This document shows, one piece after another, positions 43,324 to 53,105 of a stretch of DNA of 64,000 bases (the stretch's first letter is position 1; the number at the start of each line of letters is the position of its first letter). This stretch comes from Robinsoniella peoriensis. Its GTDB lineage: Bacteria > Bacillota > Clostridia > Lachnospirales > Lachnospiraceae. The stretch lies in the NCBI RefSeq assembly GCF_042680125.1, contig NZ_JBHTNY010000022.1; one strand, 5' to 3'. A program made the translations under genes and the position numbers. The notes under the pieces are model-generated. The model saw only the letters and a program-made list of their open reading frames with translations, had not been told where the DNA came from and searched no databases.

Positions 43324-43704
43324 ATGGCAGAAAATGTGCGGATAGACCAGCTTGCGGCGGCAGTCATGGATGGTTTGAAGGAATATGCTGACCTTGCCAC
43401 GGAGGATTTGAAAAAATCAGTCCGGAAAGCCGGAACTTTTGTGAAGAAGGACATACAGGAAAAAGCGCCGGAGGACACAGGAACCTATGCAAAAAGCTGG
43501 GCAGTGAAAAAGGTAAAAGAAAGCGCCAATTCCCTTGAACTTGTGGTGCATTCCAGAAACTGTTACCAACTGTCCCATTTACTGGAGTTTGGTCATGCCA
43601 AGCGTGGCGGCGGCCGTGTATCAGGCAGGGCACACATTGCTCCGGCAGAAGAACGCGCGGCGGAAACGCTGGAACAGGAAGTTGAAAAGGCTTTGAAAGG
43701 ATGA
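43324..43704 (+). CDS. HK97 gp10-like tail-completion protein
   Basis: This 126-residue protein has the gp10-like pattern: VKKDIQEKAPEDTGTYAKSW near 38-57, then HSRNCYQLSHLLEFGHAKRG and RAHIAPAEERAAETLE. These proteins sit at the head-tail joint. The gene follows the adaptor gene by 2 nt. Confidence 0.9.
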   Translation: MAENVRIDQLAAAVMDGLKEYADLATEDLKKSVRKAGTFVKKDIQEKAPEDTGTYAKSWAVKKVKESANSLELVVHSRNCYQLSHLLEFGHAKRGGGRVSGRAHIAPAEERAAETLEQEVEKALKG

Positions 43705-43708
43705 TGGA

Positions 43709-44053
43709 ATGGAAACGATATTAGAGATTTTGAAGGAAGCTGGCATACCCTTTGCCTATGACCATTTTGCAGAGGGAGAATCGCCGGAGCCGCCGTTTAT
43801 CTGTTATCTGATCCCCGGCAGTGACAATTTTGCTGCGGATGGAAAAGCGTATTACAAGATAAATGAGGTACGGATAGAACTGTACACTGACACCAAGGAC
43901 TTTTCGGTGGAGCAGAAACTGGAGGGTGTGATGGATAAATACGGCATCTTCTATGAAAAGTCCGAAACATGGATCGACAGCGAAAAGCTGTACAAGGTTC
44001 TTTATCAGTTTGAATGCAGTATGGCAGAGCCATCTGCATTCATGAGCAAGTAG
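43709..44053 (+). CDS. Tail terminator/minor tail protein
   Basis: This 114-residue protein (METILEILKEAGIPFAYDHF, then PPFICYLIPGSDNFAADGKA and KLYKVLYQFECSMAE) resembles the tail-completion proteins encoded between gp10-like and major tail genes. Position in the cluster is the main support. Confidence 0.78.
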   Translation: METILEILKEAGIPFAYDHFAEGESPEPPFICYLIPGSDNFAADGKAYYKINEVRIELYTDTKDFSVEQKLEGVMDKYGIFYEKSETWIDSEKLYKVLYQFECSMAEPSAFMSK

Positions 44054-44099
44054 CAACAGCGGATTGCGAATGTCCGCTAATTTAAGGAGGGTTTCAATT

Positions 44100-44735
44100 A
44101 TGCCGAAGAAGAATAAAGTGAAATTTAATATCTGCAACGTGCATTATGCACTGCTTACAGTGGCGGAGGACGGCACGTTCAATTTTGGGACTCCAGCGGC
44201 AATGCCGGGTGCGGTGTCCCTTTCCCTTGATCCAAATGGAGAGCCGTCCAATTTTTATGCGGACGGGTATGCGTATTACACCATTTCCAACAACATGGGA
44301 TATGAGGGGGATTTGGAGCTTGCAATGGTGCCAGAGAGTTTTCGCATGGATGTGCTGAAGGAAGAACTGGATGGGAATAAGGTGCTTGTGGAGAATGCCA
44401 ATGTGGAAACGGAGAACTTTGCCCTGCTCTTTGAGTTTGACGGGGATGTGCGGAAAATCCGGCATGTGCTGTACCACTGTTCTGCTGCCCGACCCACCAT
44501 TGAGTCGGCCACCAACGAGGATGAGATCGAGGTACAGACAGAAACGCTGTCCCTTACGGCATCGCCTATGGCAAACGGCTACGTGAAGGCAAAGACCGGG
44601 GATGACACCACGGATGAGACTTACCAGAATTGGTACAAGGAAGTCTATCTGCCGTCTGCTGCCCCGGAGCCTGCGCCAGAGAATTCTTCGATGAAGAAAA
44701 GTGCGGCAGGCACTGCAACGGCAAATACAAAATAG
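44100..44735 (+). CDS. Major tail tube protein (phi13 type)
   Basis: This 211-residue protein fits the phi13/TP901-1 major tail family: VKFNICNVHYALLTVAEDGT at the N-terminus, VSLSLDPNGEPSNFYADGYA, and RKIRHVLYHCSAARPTIES. It stacks to form the tail tube. The last 20 residues are low complexity. AAGGAGGG precedes ATG 44100. Confidence 0.88.
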   Translation: MPKKNKVKFNICNVHYALLTVAEDGTFNFGTPAAMPGAVSLSLDPNGEPSNFYADGYAYYTISNNMGYEGDLELAMVPESFRMDVLKEELDGNKVLVENANVETENFALLFEFDGDVRKIRHVLYHCSAARPTIESATNEDEIEVQTETLSLTASPMANGYVKAKTGDDTTDETYQNWYKEVYLPSAAPEPAPENSSMKKSAAGTATANTK

Positions 44736-44748
44736 GAGGTAATGGATT

Positions 44749-45126
44749 ATGAGTATGACACAGAAGGTTGAGATTGATGGGCGGGAGGTGCCTTTCCGGG
44801 CATCTGCCGCCATTCCCCGCATTTACCGGATGAAGTTCCACCGGGATATTTACAAGGATTTAAGTGCATTGGAAAAAGCCATCGGAGACGGGAGTGAGGA
44901 CAGTTCCAATCTGGATTTATTTTCCCTGGAGATGTTTGAGAATATCGCCTATATCATGGCGAAACATGCCGATGCAGCCATTCCGGACACGCCGGAAGAA
45001 TGGCTGGATGAGTTTAACACCTTTTCCATTTATCAGGTACTGCCGAAGCTGATTGAGCTTTGGGGGCTGAACGTGCAGACAGATGTCCAGTCTAAAAAAA
45101 ACTTCGCCCAACTGACCGCCAGATGA
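44749..45126 (+). CDS. Tail assembly chaperone, short form (gpG-like)
   Basis: This 125-residue protein (QKVEIDGREVPFRASAAIPR, FHRDIYKDLSALEKAIGDG, DTPEEWLDEFNTFSIYQVLP) is the short tail chaperone that coats the tape measure protein before tube assembly. It is followed by the usual overlapping second frame. An A AAA AAC slippery heptamer at 45096-45102 would let some ribosomes shift back by one and extend the protein. AGGAGG lies before ATG 44749. Confidence 0.88.
   Translation: MSMTQKVEIDGREVPFRASAAIPRIYRMKFHRDIYKDLSALEKAIGDGSEDSSNLDLFSLEMFENIAYIMAKHADAAIPDTPEEWLDEFNTFSIYQVLPKLIELWGLNVQTDVQSKKNFAQLTAR
45096..45102 (+). promoter_or_regulatory. Programmed -1 ribosomal frameshift site
   Basis: The canonical heptamer A AAA AAC lies in the reading frame of the short chaperone, 22 nt before its stop codon. 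The -1 frame is open from here to 45290. Confidence 0.8.
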
Positions 45127-45290
45127 CAACGCCGCTGTTTTTGCTCCGCAGCGTACAGTTGGGGCTGTCTATCCGGGATTTGGATCTGCTGACCATTGGG
45201 ATGGTAAATGATATGTTTGCGGAGAGCAGGAATGATGAGTATAAGGGCTATAAGGAAATCGCACAGCAAAGCGATTTTGATCAGTTCTGA
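45103..45290 (+). CDS. Frameshift extension of the tail assembly chaperone (gpGT-like)
   Basis: This is the -1 frame segment fused to the short chaperone after slippage at 45096-45102. It starts LRPTDRQM and continues TTPLFLLRSVQLGLSIRDLD, ending in KEIAQQSDFDQF. The fusion would be about 180 residues, matching the G/GT arrangement of siphophages in which the T part recruits the tail tube protein. An internal ATG at 45123 could also start a separate 55-residue protein. Confidence 0.8.
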
Positions 45291-45375
45291 TTTGTCTGTT
45301 TTTGAATAAAAGCGCATCGGCTGTGTTTGTCGGTGCGTTTTTTCTGCCCGTTTTTAAGGAAGGAAGGTGTTTTAC

Positions 45376-48306
45376 GTGGCAAACAGAATTAAAGGGATTA
45401 CCGTAGAGATTGGCGGCGATACCACCAAGCTTCAGACGGCCTTAAAGGGAGTGAATGGGGAAATCCGAAATACCCAGTCAGAGCTTCGGGATGTGGAAAA
45501 GCTCCTGAAACTGGATCCCGGCAATACGGAACTGCTTGCACAGAAGCACAGACTTCTTGGTCAGGCAGTAGAGGAAACAAAAGAGAAGCTGTCTACCTTA
45601 AAGACCGCTGCAGAACAGGCGAACACCGCCCTTGCCAATGGGGAGATTTCACAGGAGCAGTACGATGCCCTTCAGCGTGAAATTATCGAAACGGAAAATG
45701 ATTTAAAAAAGCTGGAGGCACAGGCCAACCAGTCTGCCACGGCCATGCAGAAGATTTCGGCTGCGGGTGAGAAACTGAAGACCGCAGGAGACAACATTTC
45801 CAATGCCGGACAGAAACTGCTTCCGGTCACGGCCGGAGTGACAGCCCTTGGAACAGCGGCGGTCACCACGGCGGCAAACTTTGAGTCCTCCATGTCCCAG
45901 GTGCAGGCCACGATGGGGCTGACGAAAGATTCCATGTCCCAGGTGGATGGCCAGACCGTCAATACGATGGATACGTTGTCTGAACTGGCAAAGAAGATGG
46001 GCTCGGAAACAGCATTCTCCGCCAGCGAGTGTGCGGAGGCTTTGAATTACCTTGCCCTTGCCGGATATGACACGCAGGAAATGTGCGATACCCTGCCGAC
46101 TGTCCTGAACTTAGCAGCGGCAGGCGGCATAGACCTTGCTTCTGCTTCTGATATGGTGACAGATGCCATGTCTGCCCTGGGCATGGAAACCGCTGAAGCG
46201 GATACGATGGTGGATCAGATGGCAAAGACAGCATCCACCACCAATACCTCAGTGGCGCAACTGGGAGAGGGAATCTTGACCATTGGTGCAACGGCTAAGA
46301 CCGTCAGGGGCGGCACGGCTGAATTAAATACCGCACTTGGCATCCTTGCAAATAACGGTATTAAAGGTGCGGAGGGCGGTACCCATCTGCGGAATGTCAT
46401 TTTATCCTTGCAGAACCCTACGGATAAGGCGGCTGCCAGCATGGAGCAGCTTGGGGTGGATGTGTATGATTCTGAAGGAAATATGCGGAGCCTCAATGAC
46501 ATCCTTGGGGATTTGAATACCAGCATGGATGGGATGACCGCTCAGGAGAAGTCCAACATCATCGGGCAGATTTTCAATAAGACGGACTTATCCTCCGTCA
46601 ATGCCCTGCTTGCTAATACGGGAGATACCTGGGATGATTTGCAGGCTTCCATCGCTAACAGCGGCGGGGCGGCACAGCAGATGGCGGACACACAGCTGGA
46701 CAACCTGCAAGGTCAGCTTACTATTTTGAAATCCGCATTAGAGGGGCTGGCAATTTCCTTTGGGGAGCTTTTAATGCCTGCCATCAAGCAGATCGTAGGA
46801 TGGGTGCAGAAGTTTGTGGACTGGCTGAACGGCATGGACGAAGGGACAAAGAAGGTCGTTGTAACGGTGGCTCTCTTGGCGGCGGCTTTGGGACCGGTGC
46901 TGATTGTAGTGGGAAAGGTGATTTCCACAGTAGGAACAATCATGACGGTGGTTCCTAAGATTGCCGGAGTGATTAATACGGTAAAGACCGCCTTTGCCGC
47001 CTTGAATGTGACCATGCTTGCCAATCCGATTGTGCTGATTATTGCGGCAATCACAGCACTTGTGGCAGCGTTTATTTATCTTTGGAATAACTGTGAGGGC
47101 TTCCGGGAATTCTGGATTGATTTGTGGGAGAATGTGAAGCAGATTGCCATCGCTGTGTGGAATGGAATGAAGGGATTTTTTGCCTCCGCATGGGAGGGTA
47201 TCGCTGCCGTGGCCACGACCGTATGGGAAGGGCTGAAAAGCTTTTTTGCAGGGCTGTGGGAAGGAATCAGAAGTATTTTCACAACGGTGGTCAATGCAAT
47301 CGCTGCCTTCTTGTCCACGGCATGGAATGCCATAAAAATGGTGACAACTACGGCATTTACGGCAGTCAGCACCTTCTTTTCCACCATATGGAATGCCATA
47401 AAGATGGTGATTACCACAGTGGTAAACGCTATTAAGACCGTAATTACCACGGTGTGGAATGGAATCAAAGACATTATAACTACTATCGTGACGGCAATAC
47501 AGAACTTTATCTCCACAGCATGGAACGCAATGAAAACCGTGATTGCCACTGTGGTAAACGCCATTAAGACAGTTATTACCACGGTGTGGAATGCCATCAA
47601 AGCGGCAGTCACTGCGGTTGTCAATGGTATCAAGACCACAGTAACGACCGTGTGGAATAGCATCAAATCTACCATATCCTCTGTGGTAAACGGAATCAAG
47701 AATGCGGTGGGCGGTGCCTTTACTGCCATGTGGAACGGAATTAAGACTACCATATCCGGCATTTATAATACCATAAAAGATGGGTTTGACTGGGCCGTTG
47801 GATTCATTACCGGGCTTGCTTCTTCGGCATTTAATTGGGGCAAGGATATGGTGATGGGCATCGTAAATGGCATCAAAAGCTGTATCGGAGCAGTGGGGGA
47901 TGCGGTTGCAAGCGTGGCGGATAAAATCCGCTCCTTCCTGCATTTTTCCGTGCCAGATGAGGGACCGCTGACGGATTACGAAAGCTGGATGCCGGACTTT
48001 ATCGGCGGCCTTGCGAAGGGTATTGAACGAAGCCGTGGGATGATTGAAAAGGCAGTAAATGGGGTGGCTGCGGATATGGTACTCAACCAAAAAGTGGGGG
48101 CAGTGGAGTATTCCGGCATCGATGGATATGTCAGTGAATCAGCAGAAAGCACAGCTGGCATTGTAAGCGCCATCCGGGATGCAGTAATGGGAATGAACAG
48201 CCAGAACGGTGACATTGTCATTCCGGTGTATCTTGGCGGTACTATGCTGGATGAGGTCATTGTGACGGCACAGCAGAGGGCAAATTTAAGGAGCGGAGGG
48301 AGATAA
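45376..48306 (+). CDS. Tail tape measure protein
   Basis: This 976-residue protein sets tail length. The N-terminal 140 residues are coiled coil (KLQTALKGVNGEIRNTQSEL and on). A TP901-type core follows (MSQVQATMGLTKDSMSQVDG, AFSASECAEALNYLALAGYD), with hydrophobic spans near 500-570. Residues about 635-800 are a run of roughly 11-residue repeats of the type TVWNAIKT, each with a tryptophan or phenylalanine. The GTG start at 45376 has an AAGGAAGG site. Confidence 0.94.
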   Translation: MANRIKGITVEIGGDTTKLQTALKGVNGEIRNTQSELRDVEKLLKLDPGNTELLAQKHRLLGQAVEETKEKLSTLKTAAEQANTALANGEISQEQYDALQREIIETENDLKKLEAQANQSATAMQKISAAGEKLKTAGDNISNAGQKLLPVTAGVTALGTAAVTTAANFESSMSQVQATMGLTKDSMSQVDGQTVNTMDTLSELAKKMGSETAFSASECAEALNYLALAGYDTQEMCDTLPTVLNLAAAGGIDLASASDMVTDAMSALGMETAEADTMVDQMAKTASTTNTSVAQLGEGILTIGATAKTVRGGTAELNTALGILANNGIKGAEGGTHLRNVILSLQNPTDKAAASMEQLGVDVYDSEGNMRSLNDILGDLNTSMDGMTAQEKSNIIGQIFNKTDLSSVNALLANTGDTWDDLQASIANSGGAAQQMADTQLDNLQGQLTILKSALEGLAISFGELLMPAIKQIVGWVQKFVDWLNGMDEGTKKVVVTVALLAAALGPVLIVVGKVISTVGTIMTVVPKIAGVINTVKTAFAALNVTMLANPIVLIIAAITALVAAFIYLWNNCEGFREFWIDLWENVKQIAIAVWNGMKGFFASAWEGIAAVATTVWEGLKSFFAGLWEGIRSIFTTVVNAIAAFLSTAWNAIKMVTTTAFTAVSTFFSTIWNAIKMVITTVVNAIKTVITTVWNGIKDIITTIVTAIQNFISTAWNAMKTVIATVVNAIKTVITTVWNAIKAAVTAVVNGIKTTVTTVWNSIKSTISSVVNGIKNAVGGAFTAMWNGIKTTISGIYNTIKDGFDWAVGFITGLASSAFNWGKDMVMGIVNGIKSCIGAVGDAVASVADKIRSFLHFSVPDEGPLTDYESWMPDFIGGLAKGIERSRGMIEKAVNGVAADMVLNQKVGAVEYSGIDGYVSESAESTAGIVSAIRDAVMGMNSQNGDIVIPVYLGGTMLDEVIVTAQQRANLRSGGR

Positions 48307-48308
48307 GC

Positions 48309-48671
48309 ATGGCATTTATACAGTATCTGAAATTCAATGGTGTGGCACTTCCCCTGCCCACTTCCTATGACTGCGAACTGTCTGCGGTAGAGGCAGATAC
48401 CACGGGTGAGACCGAGGCGGGAACAACGCAGCGGGATGTGGTCCGACAGGGCGTGGTATCAATTTCCGCTGCGTTTTCTGTATCCCCTTTGTGGCTGAAA
48501 AAACTGACGGCTTATTCCAAGCAGGATAAGCTGGCGGTGCAGTATTTTGATACAGAGGATTTGGCACTGAAGGAAACCGAGATGTATATCACAGGCTTTA
48601 AGGCGAAGCTCTATAAAGATACTTCCTATAAGGGCCTGTGGACGGTGTCATTTACATTGAAGGAGTTTTAA
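48309..48671 (+). CDS. Small tail protein, probable tail tip
   Basis: This 120-residue protein (MAFIQYLKFNGVALPLPTSY, TRWD-less TTQRDVVRQGVVSISAAFSV, SVSPLWLKKLTAYSKQD) sits where distal tail proteins occur, directly after the tape measure gene. It is beta-rich. The exact tip role is inferred from gene order. Confidence 0.75.
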   Translation: MAFIQYLKFNGVALPLPTSYDCELSAVEADTTGETEAGTTQRDVVRQGVVSISAAFSVSPLWLKKLTAYSKQDKLAVQYFDTEDLALKETEMYITGFKAKLYKDTSYKGLWTVSFTLKEF

Positions 48672-48684
48672 GGGAGGTGGCAGT

Positions 48685-50595
48685 GTGTATCCTGTGACAG
48701 AAACATTTTTAACAGCAATCCAGTCCAACAGCAGGCGCTGCCGTTGGACTGGAAGGATTACAACCACAAAAGGAGATGCCATTGATTTTGAAGGAAAGGA
48801 CATCGTAAAAGGCAGTGGATACCTTTCGTCCCAATGCTGTGGGGGTACAGAGTTAGAACTGGGGACTGTGTATTCCACGGAAATGGGGATTACGCTGTTT
48901 TTGGATGTGGACAGATACACTTTGGAGGGAGCGGAAATAGAACTGTTTTATCATCTGCTTTTGCCGGATGGAACCTATGAAACCGTACCTATGGGAATTT
49001 TTGAAATCAGTGAAGCAAACAGAAATATAAAATGCCTGGAAATCAAGGCATATGATTATATGCTGCGCTTTGAAAAGCAATTTAGCGGTACCAGCACGAA
49101 CGGAACTGCATATGAGATGATTGCATTGTGTTGTGGAGCATGCGGTGTGGAGATGGCACAGACACAGGCGGAAATGGAGGCGATGCCCAATGGGACGGAA
49201 ATCCTCTCCCTTTACAGCGAAAATGATATTGAAACATACCGGGATGTCCTATATTACGCTGGACAGGTGCTTGGCGGTTTTTTTGTGATCAACCGTGTGG
49301 GAAAGCTGGAACTTCGGAAATTTGGAAATGAACCTGTAATCGAAATCACCCAGAATCACAGGTTTCACAGTAGTTTTTCGGATTTTATTACAAGGTATAC
49401 CGCTGTCAGCTCTACAAACATGAGAACCCAGACGGCAGAATATTATGCATTGGAGCCGGATGATGGTTTGACCATGAATCTTGGTATCAACCCGCTGCTG
49501 CAGTTTGGTCTGGAAGAAACAAGAAAAAGGCTGTGTGAGAACATACTGGAAGATATATCCGTAATTTCCTATATTCCGTTTGATTCGGATACCATAGGGA
49601 ATCCGGCACTGGATCTGGGCGATGTCCTCCAATTCAGCGGCGGCCATGCAGACAATACACAGATAAGCTGTGTTACGGTATCCAAATGCAGAATTGGAGG
49701 GAAACATACCCTGAAATGCGTAGGGAAAAATCCAAGGCTGGCACAGGCAAAGAGTAAGAATGATAAGAACCTGGCAGGTCTGCTGAATCAGATTGAAGAA
49801 GGAAAGGTAGGCTTCTTTTCTTTTGTGAATGCAAAGGACTATGAGTTGTCAGAAACAAAACAGCAGGTTATCAGTATTGACTTTACTGCCGGGGAGGTTA
49901 CCCAGGCCGAGTTTATAGGATTGGTCGTTATGGATGTGAACGCTGATGCTGTGAAAAGAGAAAGTTCTGCAGTCGGCACTATTACCGTTCCTTTTCCCGT
50001 ATCACCCACATCTGAAAGTAATCTTTCTATAAATGCTGATTCGAAAGAAGGTGTCAATACAGGGGTAGAAATGGCGGCAGAGACATCCTCCGAAGAAAAA
50101 GCAGAAGATGTGAGTGTGGAAGTAAATCTTCCGGTTACATGGGAAGAGGATGGCAAGGCAGCGGTTCAGGCCAGATACACCTTGAATGGCACGGATATAG
50201 AATTGTTCTGTCCAACCCAGACTTCCGGAAGTGGAAGGCATACGTTCCCTCTATATTATCCAGTCAGTAATGTACTGCCAAACCTTTTGAATAATTTCTC
50301 AGTGTATTTTTCTGCTGTCGGGGGAAGCGTTCGGATAGAAAAAGGCTCCTGCATTGCGACTGTAACAGGGCAGGGATTGGCGGCAGAAGCGGCAGCTGAT
50401 TGGGACGGAACATTGAAGATTGAGGAAACGATACGTAAATATCAGGTCCTTAACTGGTTCAAGCAGGGAACCTTAACGGACTGCGTTTCTGCTAAAATAG
50501 ACAGACCGCAGTCTGTTGGTATCTCGCAGTCTGTGGCGAAAACAGCCATGACGGGATTTCCAATGATTTTTGAAGAAGGGAGAGATCAGCAATGA
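48685..50595 (+). CDS. Tail-associated baseplate/hub protein
   Basis: This 636-residue protein starts with a GTG behind GGGAGG. The first 350 residues resemble Firmicutes siphophage tail-hub proteins (NIKCLEIKAYDYMLRFEKQF; YAGQVLGGFFVINRVGKLEL). A hinge rich in S and E (about 440-470) precedes a beta-rich C-terminus. It probably connects the tail tip to receptor-binding proteins. No peptidase motif was identified. Confidence 0.75.
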   Translation: MYPVTETFLTAIQSNSRRCRWTGRITTTKGDAIDFEGKDIVKGSGYLSSQCCGGTELELGTVYSTEMGITLFLDVDRYTLEGAEIELFYHLLLPDGTYETVPMGIFEISEANRNIKCLEIKAYDYMLRFEKQFSGTSTNGTAYEMIALCCGACGVEMAQTQAEMEAMPNGTEILSLYSENDIETYRDVLYYAGQVLGGFFVINRVGKLELRKFGNEPVIEITQNHRFHSSFSDFITRYTAVSSTNMRTQTAEYYALEPDDGLTMNLGINPLLQFGLEETRKRLCENILEDISVISYIPFDSDTIGNPALDLGDVLQFSGGHADNTQISCVTVSKCRIGGKHTLKCVGKNPRLAQAKSKNDKNLAGLLNQIEEGKVGFFSFVNAKDYELSETKQQVISIDFTAGEVTQAEFIGLVVMDVNADAVKRESSAVGTITVPFPVSPTSESNLSINADSKEGVNTGVEMAAETSSEEKAEDVSVEVNLPVTWEEDGKAAVQARYTLNGTDIELFCPTQTSGSGRHTFPLYYPVSNVLPNLLNNFSVYFSAVGGSVRIEKGSCIATVTGQGLAAEAAADWDGTLKIEETIRKYQVLNWFKQGTLTDCVSAKIDRPQSVGISQSVAKTAMTGFPMIFEEGRDQQ

Positions 50596-51977
50596 AATTA
50601 AAAGGAAAAACAACGATTGAATTGATAGATGTGAACAGCGGTGAGGTTACAGCAGTGGAAGAAGAAAATATGGTTACCAATGCACTGAATTATTTTTTTA
50701 ATTCAAATCCAATGGGGGTATTCCATTATCTGAAAAACACAGGCGCTATAAAATATTTCAACGAATTTTTTATTCCCATATGCCCCAAAATACTGGGCGG
50801 AATTCTGTTGTTTTCAGAAACAATACAGGAAAGCGGGGACAATATTCTGCCAAACAGTAATACCATGCCTAAGGGCTACGCATCCAATAACACCAATCCT
50901 TATGAAGATGCCCATCGGGGCAGCATGAATTTGAATGAGTCTATGGCAGTTAGCAATGGATACCGATTCGTATGGGATTTTGCAACTAGCCAGGGAAATG
51001 GCAGCATAGCTGCGGTGGCACTGACAAGCTGTTATGGAGGCGCTGCTGTTTACGGTTCCCCGTATGATGATACCTCACCCTTTTTCCTGATGAAAAGGGA
51101 TAGTATAGGAGGTCTGGATAAGACAGCCAGACTGCATTTTATGGATGCTGTGGAACTAAATGCAGAAACAGAAACGATGTATTCCATTTCCTACAGCACA
51201 GATGGAATATCCATTTATAAGATGCATATTCCGATTCATCACATTGGACTTACGGATGATTTGGATAATTCAAGTTATACCATTCTGGAAGAAAAAACCA
51301 TTGTACCTTCTACTTTCCAGTTTGTCGATTATTTCAGTTTGTATGGCGCATTTTATGATGGGAGGGATGGTTACTGGTATGGATTTTCTCATCAACACAA
51401 TGGCAATGGAAGTGCAAAAGTATACTGGATAAAGATTTGCAAGGAGGACTATTCTTTTACGGAAGGGATATGGACATTGTCTAATACCTATCTGCAAGGG
51501 GCCGGGACATACAGCCAATCCTCGCTTGGCAGGGAGACACAGGGATGTGTGCGAGACGGTTATTACTATACTTTTTCTTATTCCAGAACAGGCATTTATA
51601 AGATTGCAGTCGATAATCCGGCAGATATTACCTTAATAGAGTTAGGGATAAAATCCAATGAAAATGGTGTTGGATCTTACTCCAACAATGGAAGGCATAT
51701 GCTGCTGATTGAGAATGTGATAATTGGAAGGGATTTCATGATTCTGGAGGATGACACCGTGGTGCTCACGAAAGGCGATGAAAAAATCTCTGATATCTGC
51801 ACTCCGGCATTCCAGTGGAAGCAGTTTCTATTTGTATGGACTGCATCATACCGAACGATTTATCTTTTAACGCCATTCCTTGCTACGATAAATAATTTTT
51901 CGCCAGCGGTGGTAAAGACGGCAGATAAGACCATGAAGATTACCTATACGCTGACAGAGGAACCTGAGGAAAACTGA
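50592..51977 (+). CDS. Probable receptor-binding/tail fibre protein
   Basis: This 461-residue protein overlaps the previous stop (ATGA). Its N-terminus (KLKGKTTIELIDVNSGEVTA, VEEENMVTNALNYFF) recurs in tail fibre-like proteins of Clostridia phages. The rest is aromatic and beta-rich (DGRDGYWYGFSHQHNGNGSA), like a propeller or lectin-type head. Being the last tail gene supports a receptor role, which is inferred. Confidence 0.65.
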   Translation: MKLKGKTTIELIDVNSGEVTAVEEENMVTNALNYFFNSNPMGVFHYLKNTGAIKYFNEFFIPICPKILGGILLFSETIQESGDNILPNSNTMPKGYASNNTNPYEDAHRGSMNLNESMAVSNGYRFVWDFATSQGNGSIAAVALTSCYGGAAVYGSPYDDTSPFFLMKRDSIGGLDKTARLHFMDAVELNAETETMYSISYSTDGISIYKMHIPIHHIGLTDDLDNSSYTILEEKTIVPSTFQFVDYFSLYGAFYDGRDGYWYGFSHQHNGNGSAKVYWIKICKEDYSFTEGIWTLSNTYLQGAGTYSQSSLGRETQGCVRDGYYYTFSYSRTGIYKIAVDNPADITLIELGIKSNENGVGSYSNNGRHMLLIENVIIGRDFMILEDDTVVLTKGDEKISDICTPAFQWKQFLFVWTASYRTIYLLTPFLATINNFSPAVVKTADKTMKITYTLTEEPEEN

Positions 51978-52048
51978 ACGGGGAAAGCAAGAGGCATCAC
52001 CTCCTGCTTTCCTGTGGGGAGTGTATGCCGGGATATCCGGCGGAGGGT

Positions 52049-52393
52049 TCACTTTCTGTGCTGCGGATGTGTTGTGGGAGTTGTGCCGTAATCGCTATTC
52101 GTTTCTGCAACCATCGCGAGAGGCCTGCATTGTTTTGCCAGTCGGCATCTTGCGGCATCATATTCCCGCTGCTTTTTGGCAAGCTCTGCCTGAAGTTTCT
52201 GCTCCTCTATGGATGCAGCTTCCTCTTCTGTGAAGGGGCGGATACGGATGGAGCCTTCTTCATATTCGACAACCAGATGTGTGCCGATCAGGAAGCCGAG
52301 ATTCTCAAGCCAGCGGCCTTCCATCTGGATTTTGGGTGTGAAGCCGCTCTGGCAGCGGCTGGAATATTGGACTTTAATACTTTTTGTTTTCAC
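52049..52393 (-). CDS. SymE-like toxin family protein, prophage moron
   Basis: This 114-residue protein starts at GTG 52393 behind AAGGAGG. Its first 60 residues match the SymE pattern (GFTPKIQMEGRWLENLGFLI, then GSIRIRPFTEEE), as in the gene at 7717. The C-terminus is a K/E/Q-rich helix. It lies on the opposite strand between tail and lysis genes, a typical place for lysogen-expressed cargo. Another 296 nt up to the holin gene hold nothing that I can support. Confidence 0.65.
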   Translation of the reverse strand: MKTKSIKVQYSSRCQSGFTPKIQMEGRWLENLGFLIGTHLVVEYEEGSIRIRPFTEEEAASIEEQKLQAELAKKQREYDAARCRLAKQCRPLAMVAETNSDYGTTPTTHPQHRK

Positions 52394-52689
52394 AGGCAAT
52401 TCCTCCTTGCTGTTTGAATGCGCTTTGCAGTGCTGTCTTTTGGTAGTGTTATTTATCACTCTAAAGCCGGAAAATAGCAAGAGGATTTTAAAATAAATGC
52501 AAAAAAAAGGTATGTGAAATGGAACTCATTCCACTTAGGGAATCGGCGGTTGTTCTTTGGAGCAGTCGCTTTTTTTCATGAACAATGAGCCATGCAGAAC
52601 TGCTTGCATTTCTATCTGGCGAATGCTGCGTCAGTCATACAGATTTTCTGCATGGACATACAAAAATAAAAGAAAGAGAGGAATTTCAC

Positions 52690-53103
52690 ATGAAAGAATT
52701 CTGGAACACGATTCAACTTATCTTTGCGGCCATCGGAGGATGGCTTGGCTGGTTCTTGGGAGGATGTGACGGGCTGCTGTTTGCTCTGCTTGCCTTTGTG
52801 GCTGTGGATTATATCACGGGAGTGATGTGTGCCATTGCTGATCGCAGCCTGTCGAGTGAGGTGGGCTTCAAAGGCATCTGCCGGAAGGTGCTGATTTTCC
52901 TGCTGGTGGGTGTTGCCAACATCCTGGACGTGCAGGTCATCGGAGCCGGTTCTGTATTGAGAACAGCAGTGGTGTTTTTCTACATTTCCAATGAAGGCAT
53001 TTCCCTTCTGGAGAATGCAGGACACCTTGGTCTGCCTATCCCGGCAAAAATGAAAGAAGTATTGGAACAGCTGAATGATCGCAGCGGGAAAGGAGAGGAA
53101 TAA
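52690..53103 (+). CDS. Phage holin (Phage_holin_4/toxin-secretion type)
   Basis: This 137-residue membrane protein has spans near 6-40 (IQLIFAAIGGWLGWFLGGCD, LLFALLAFVAVDYITGV) and near 70-100 (KVLIFLLVGVANILDV, LRTAVVFFYISNEGISLLEN). It forms the lethal lesion in the membrane at lysis. The DYITG and NEGISLLEN motifs fit the family. The amidase gene follows 2 nt later. Confidence 0.92.
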   Translation: MKEFWNTIQLIFAAIGGWLGWFLGGCDGLLFALLAFVAVDYITGVMCAIADRSLSSEVGFKGICRKVLIFLLVGVANILDVQVIGAGSVLRTAVVFFYISNEGISLLENAGHLGLPIPAKMKEVLEQLNDRSGKGEE

Positions 53104-53105
53104 TT

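Noticed and set aside
46771..48090. Long minus-strand open frame of 439 codons
   Set aside because: It is a shadow of the tape measure gene's repetitive region; its residues (rich in H, G, C, N) mirror the repeat and show no family signature or ribosome site.
45376..48306. Nucleotide repeats at 47.3-47.7 kb as a repeat element
   Set aside because: They encode the regular short aromatic repeats of the tape measure protein and need no other explanation.
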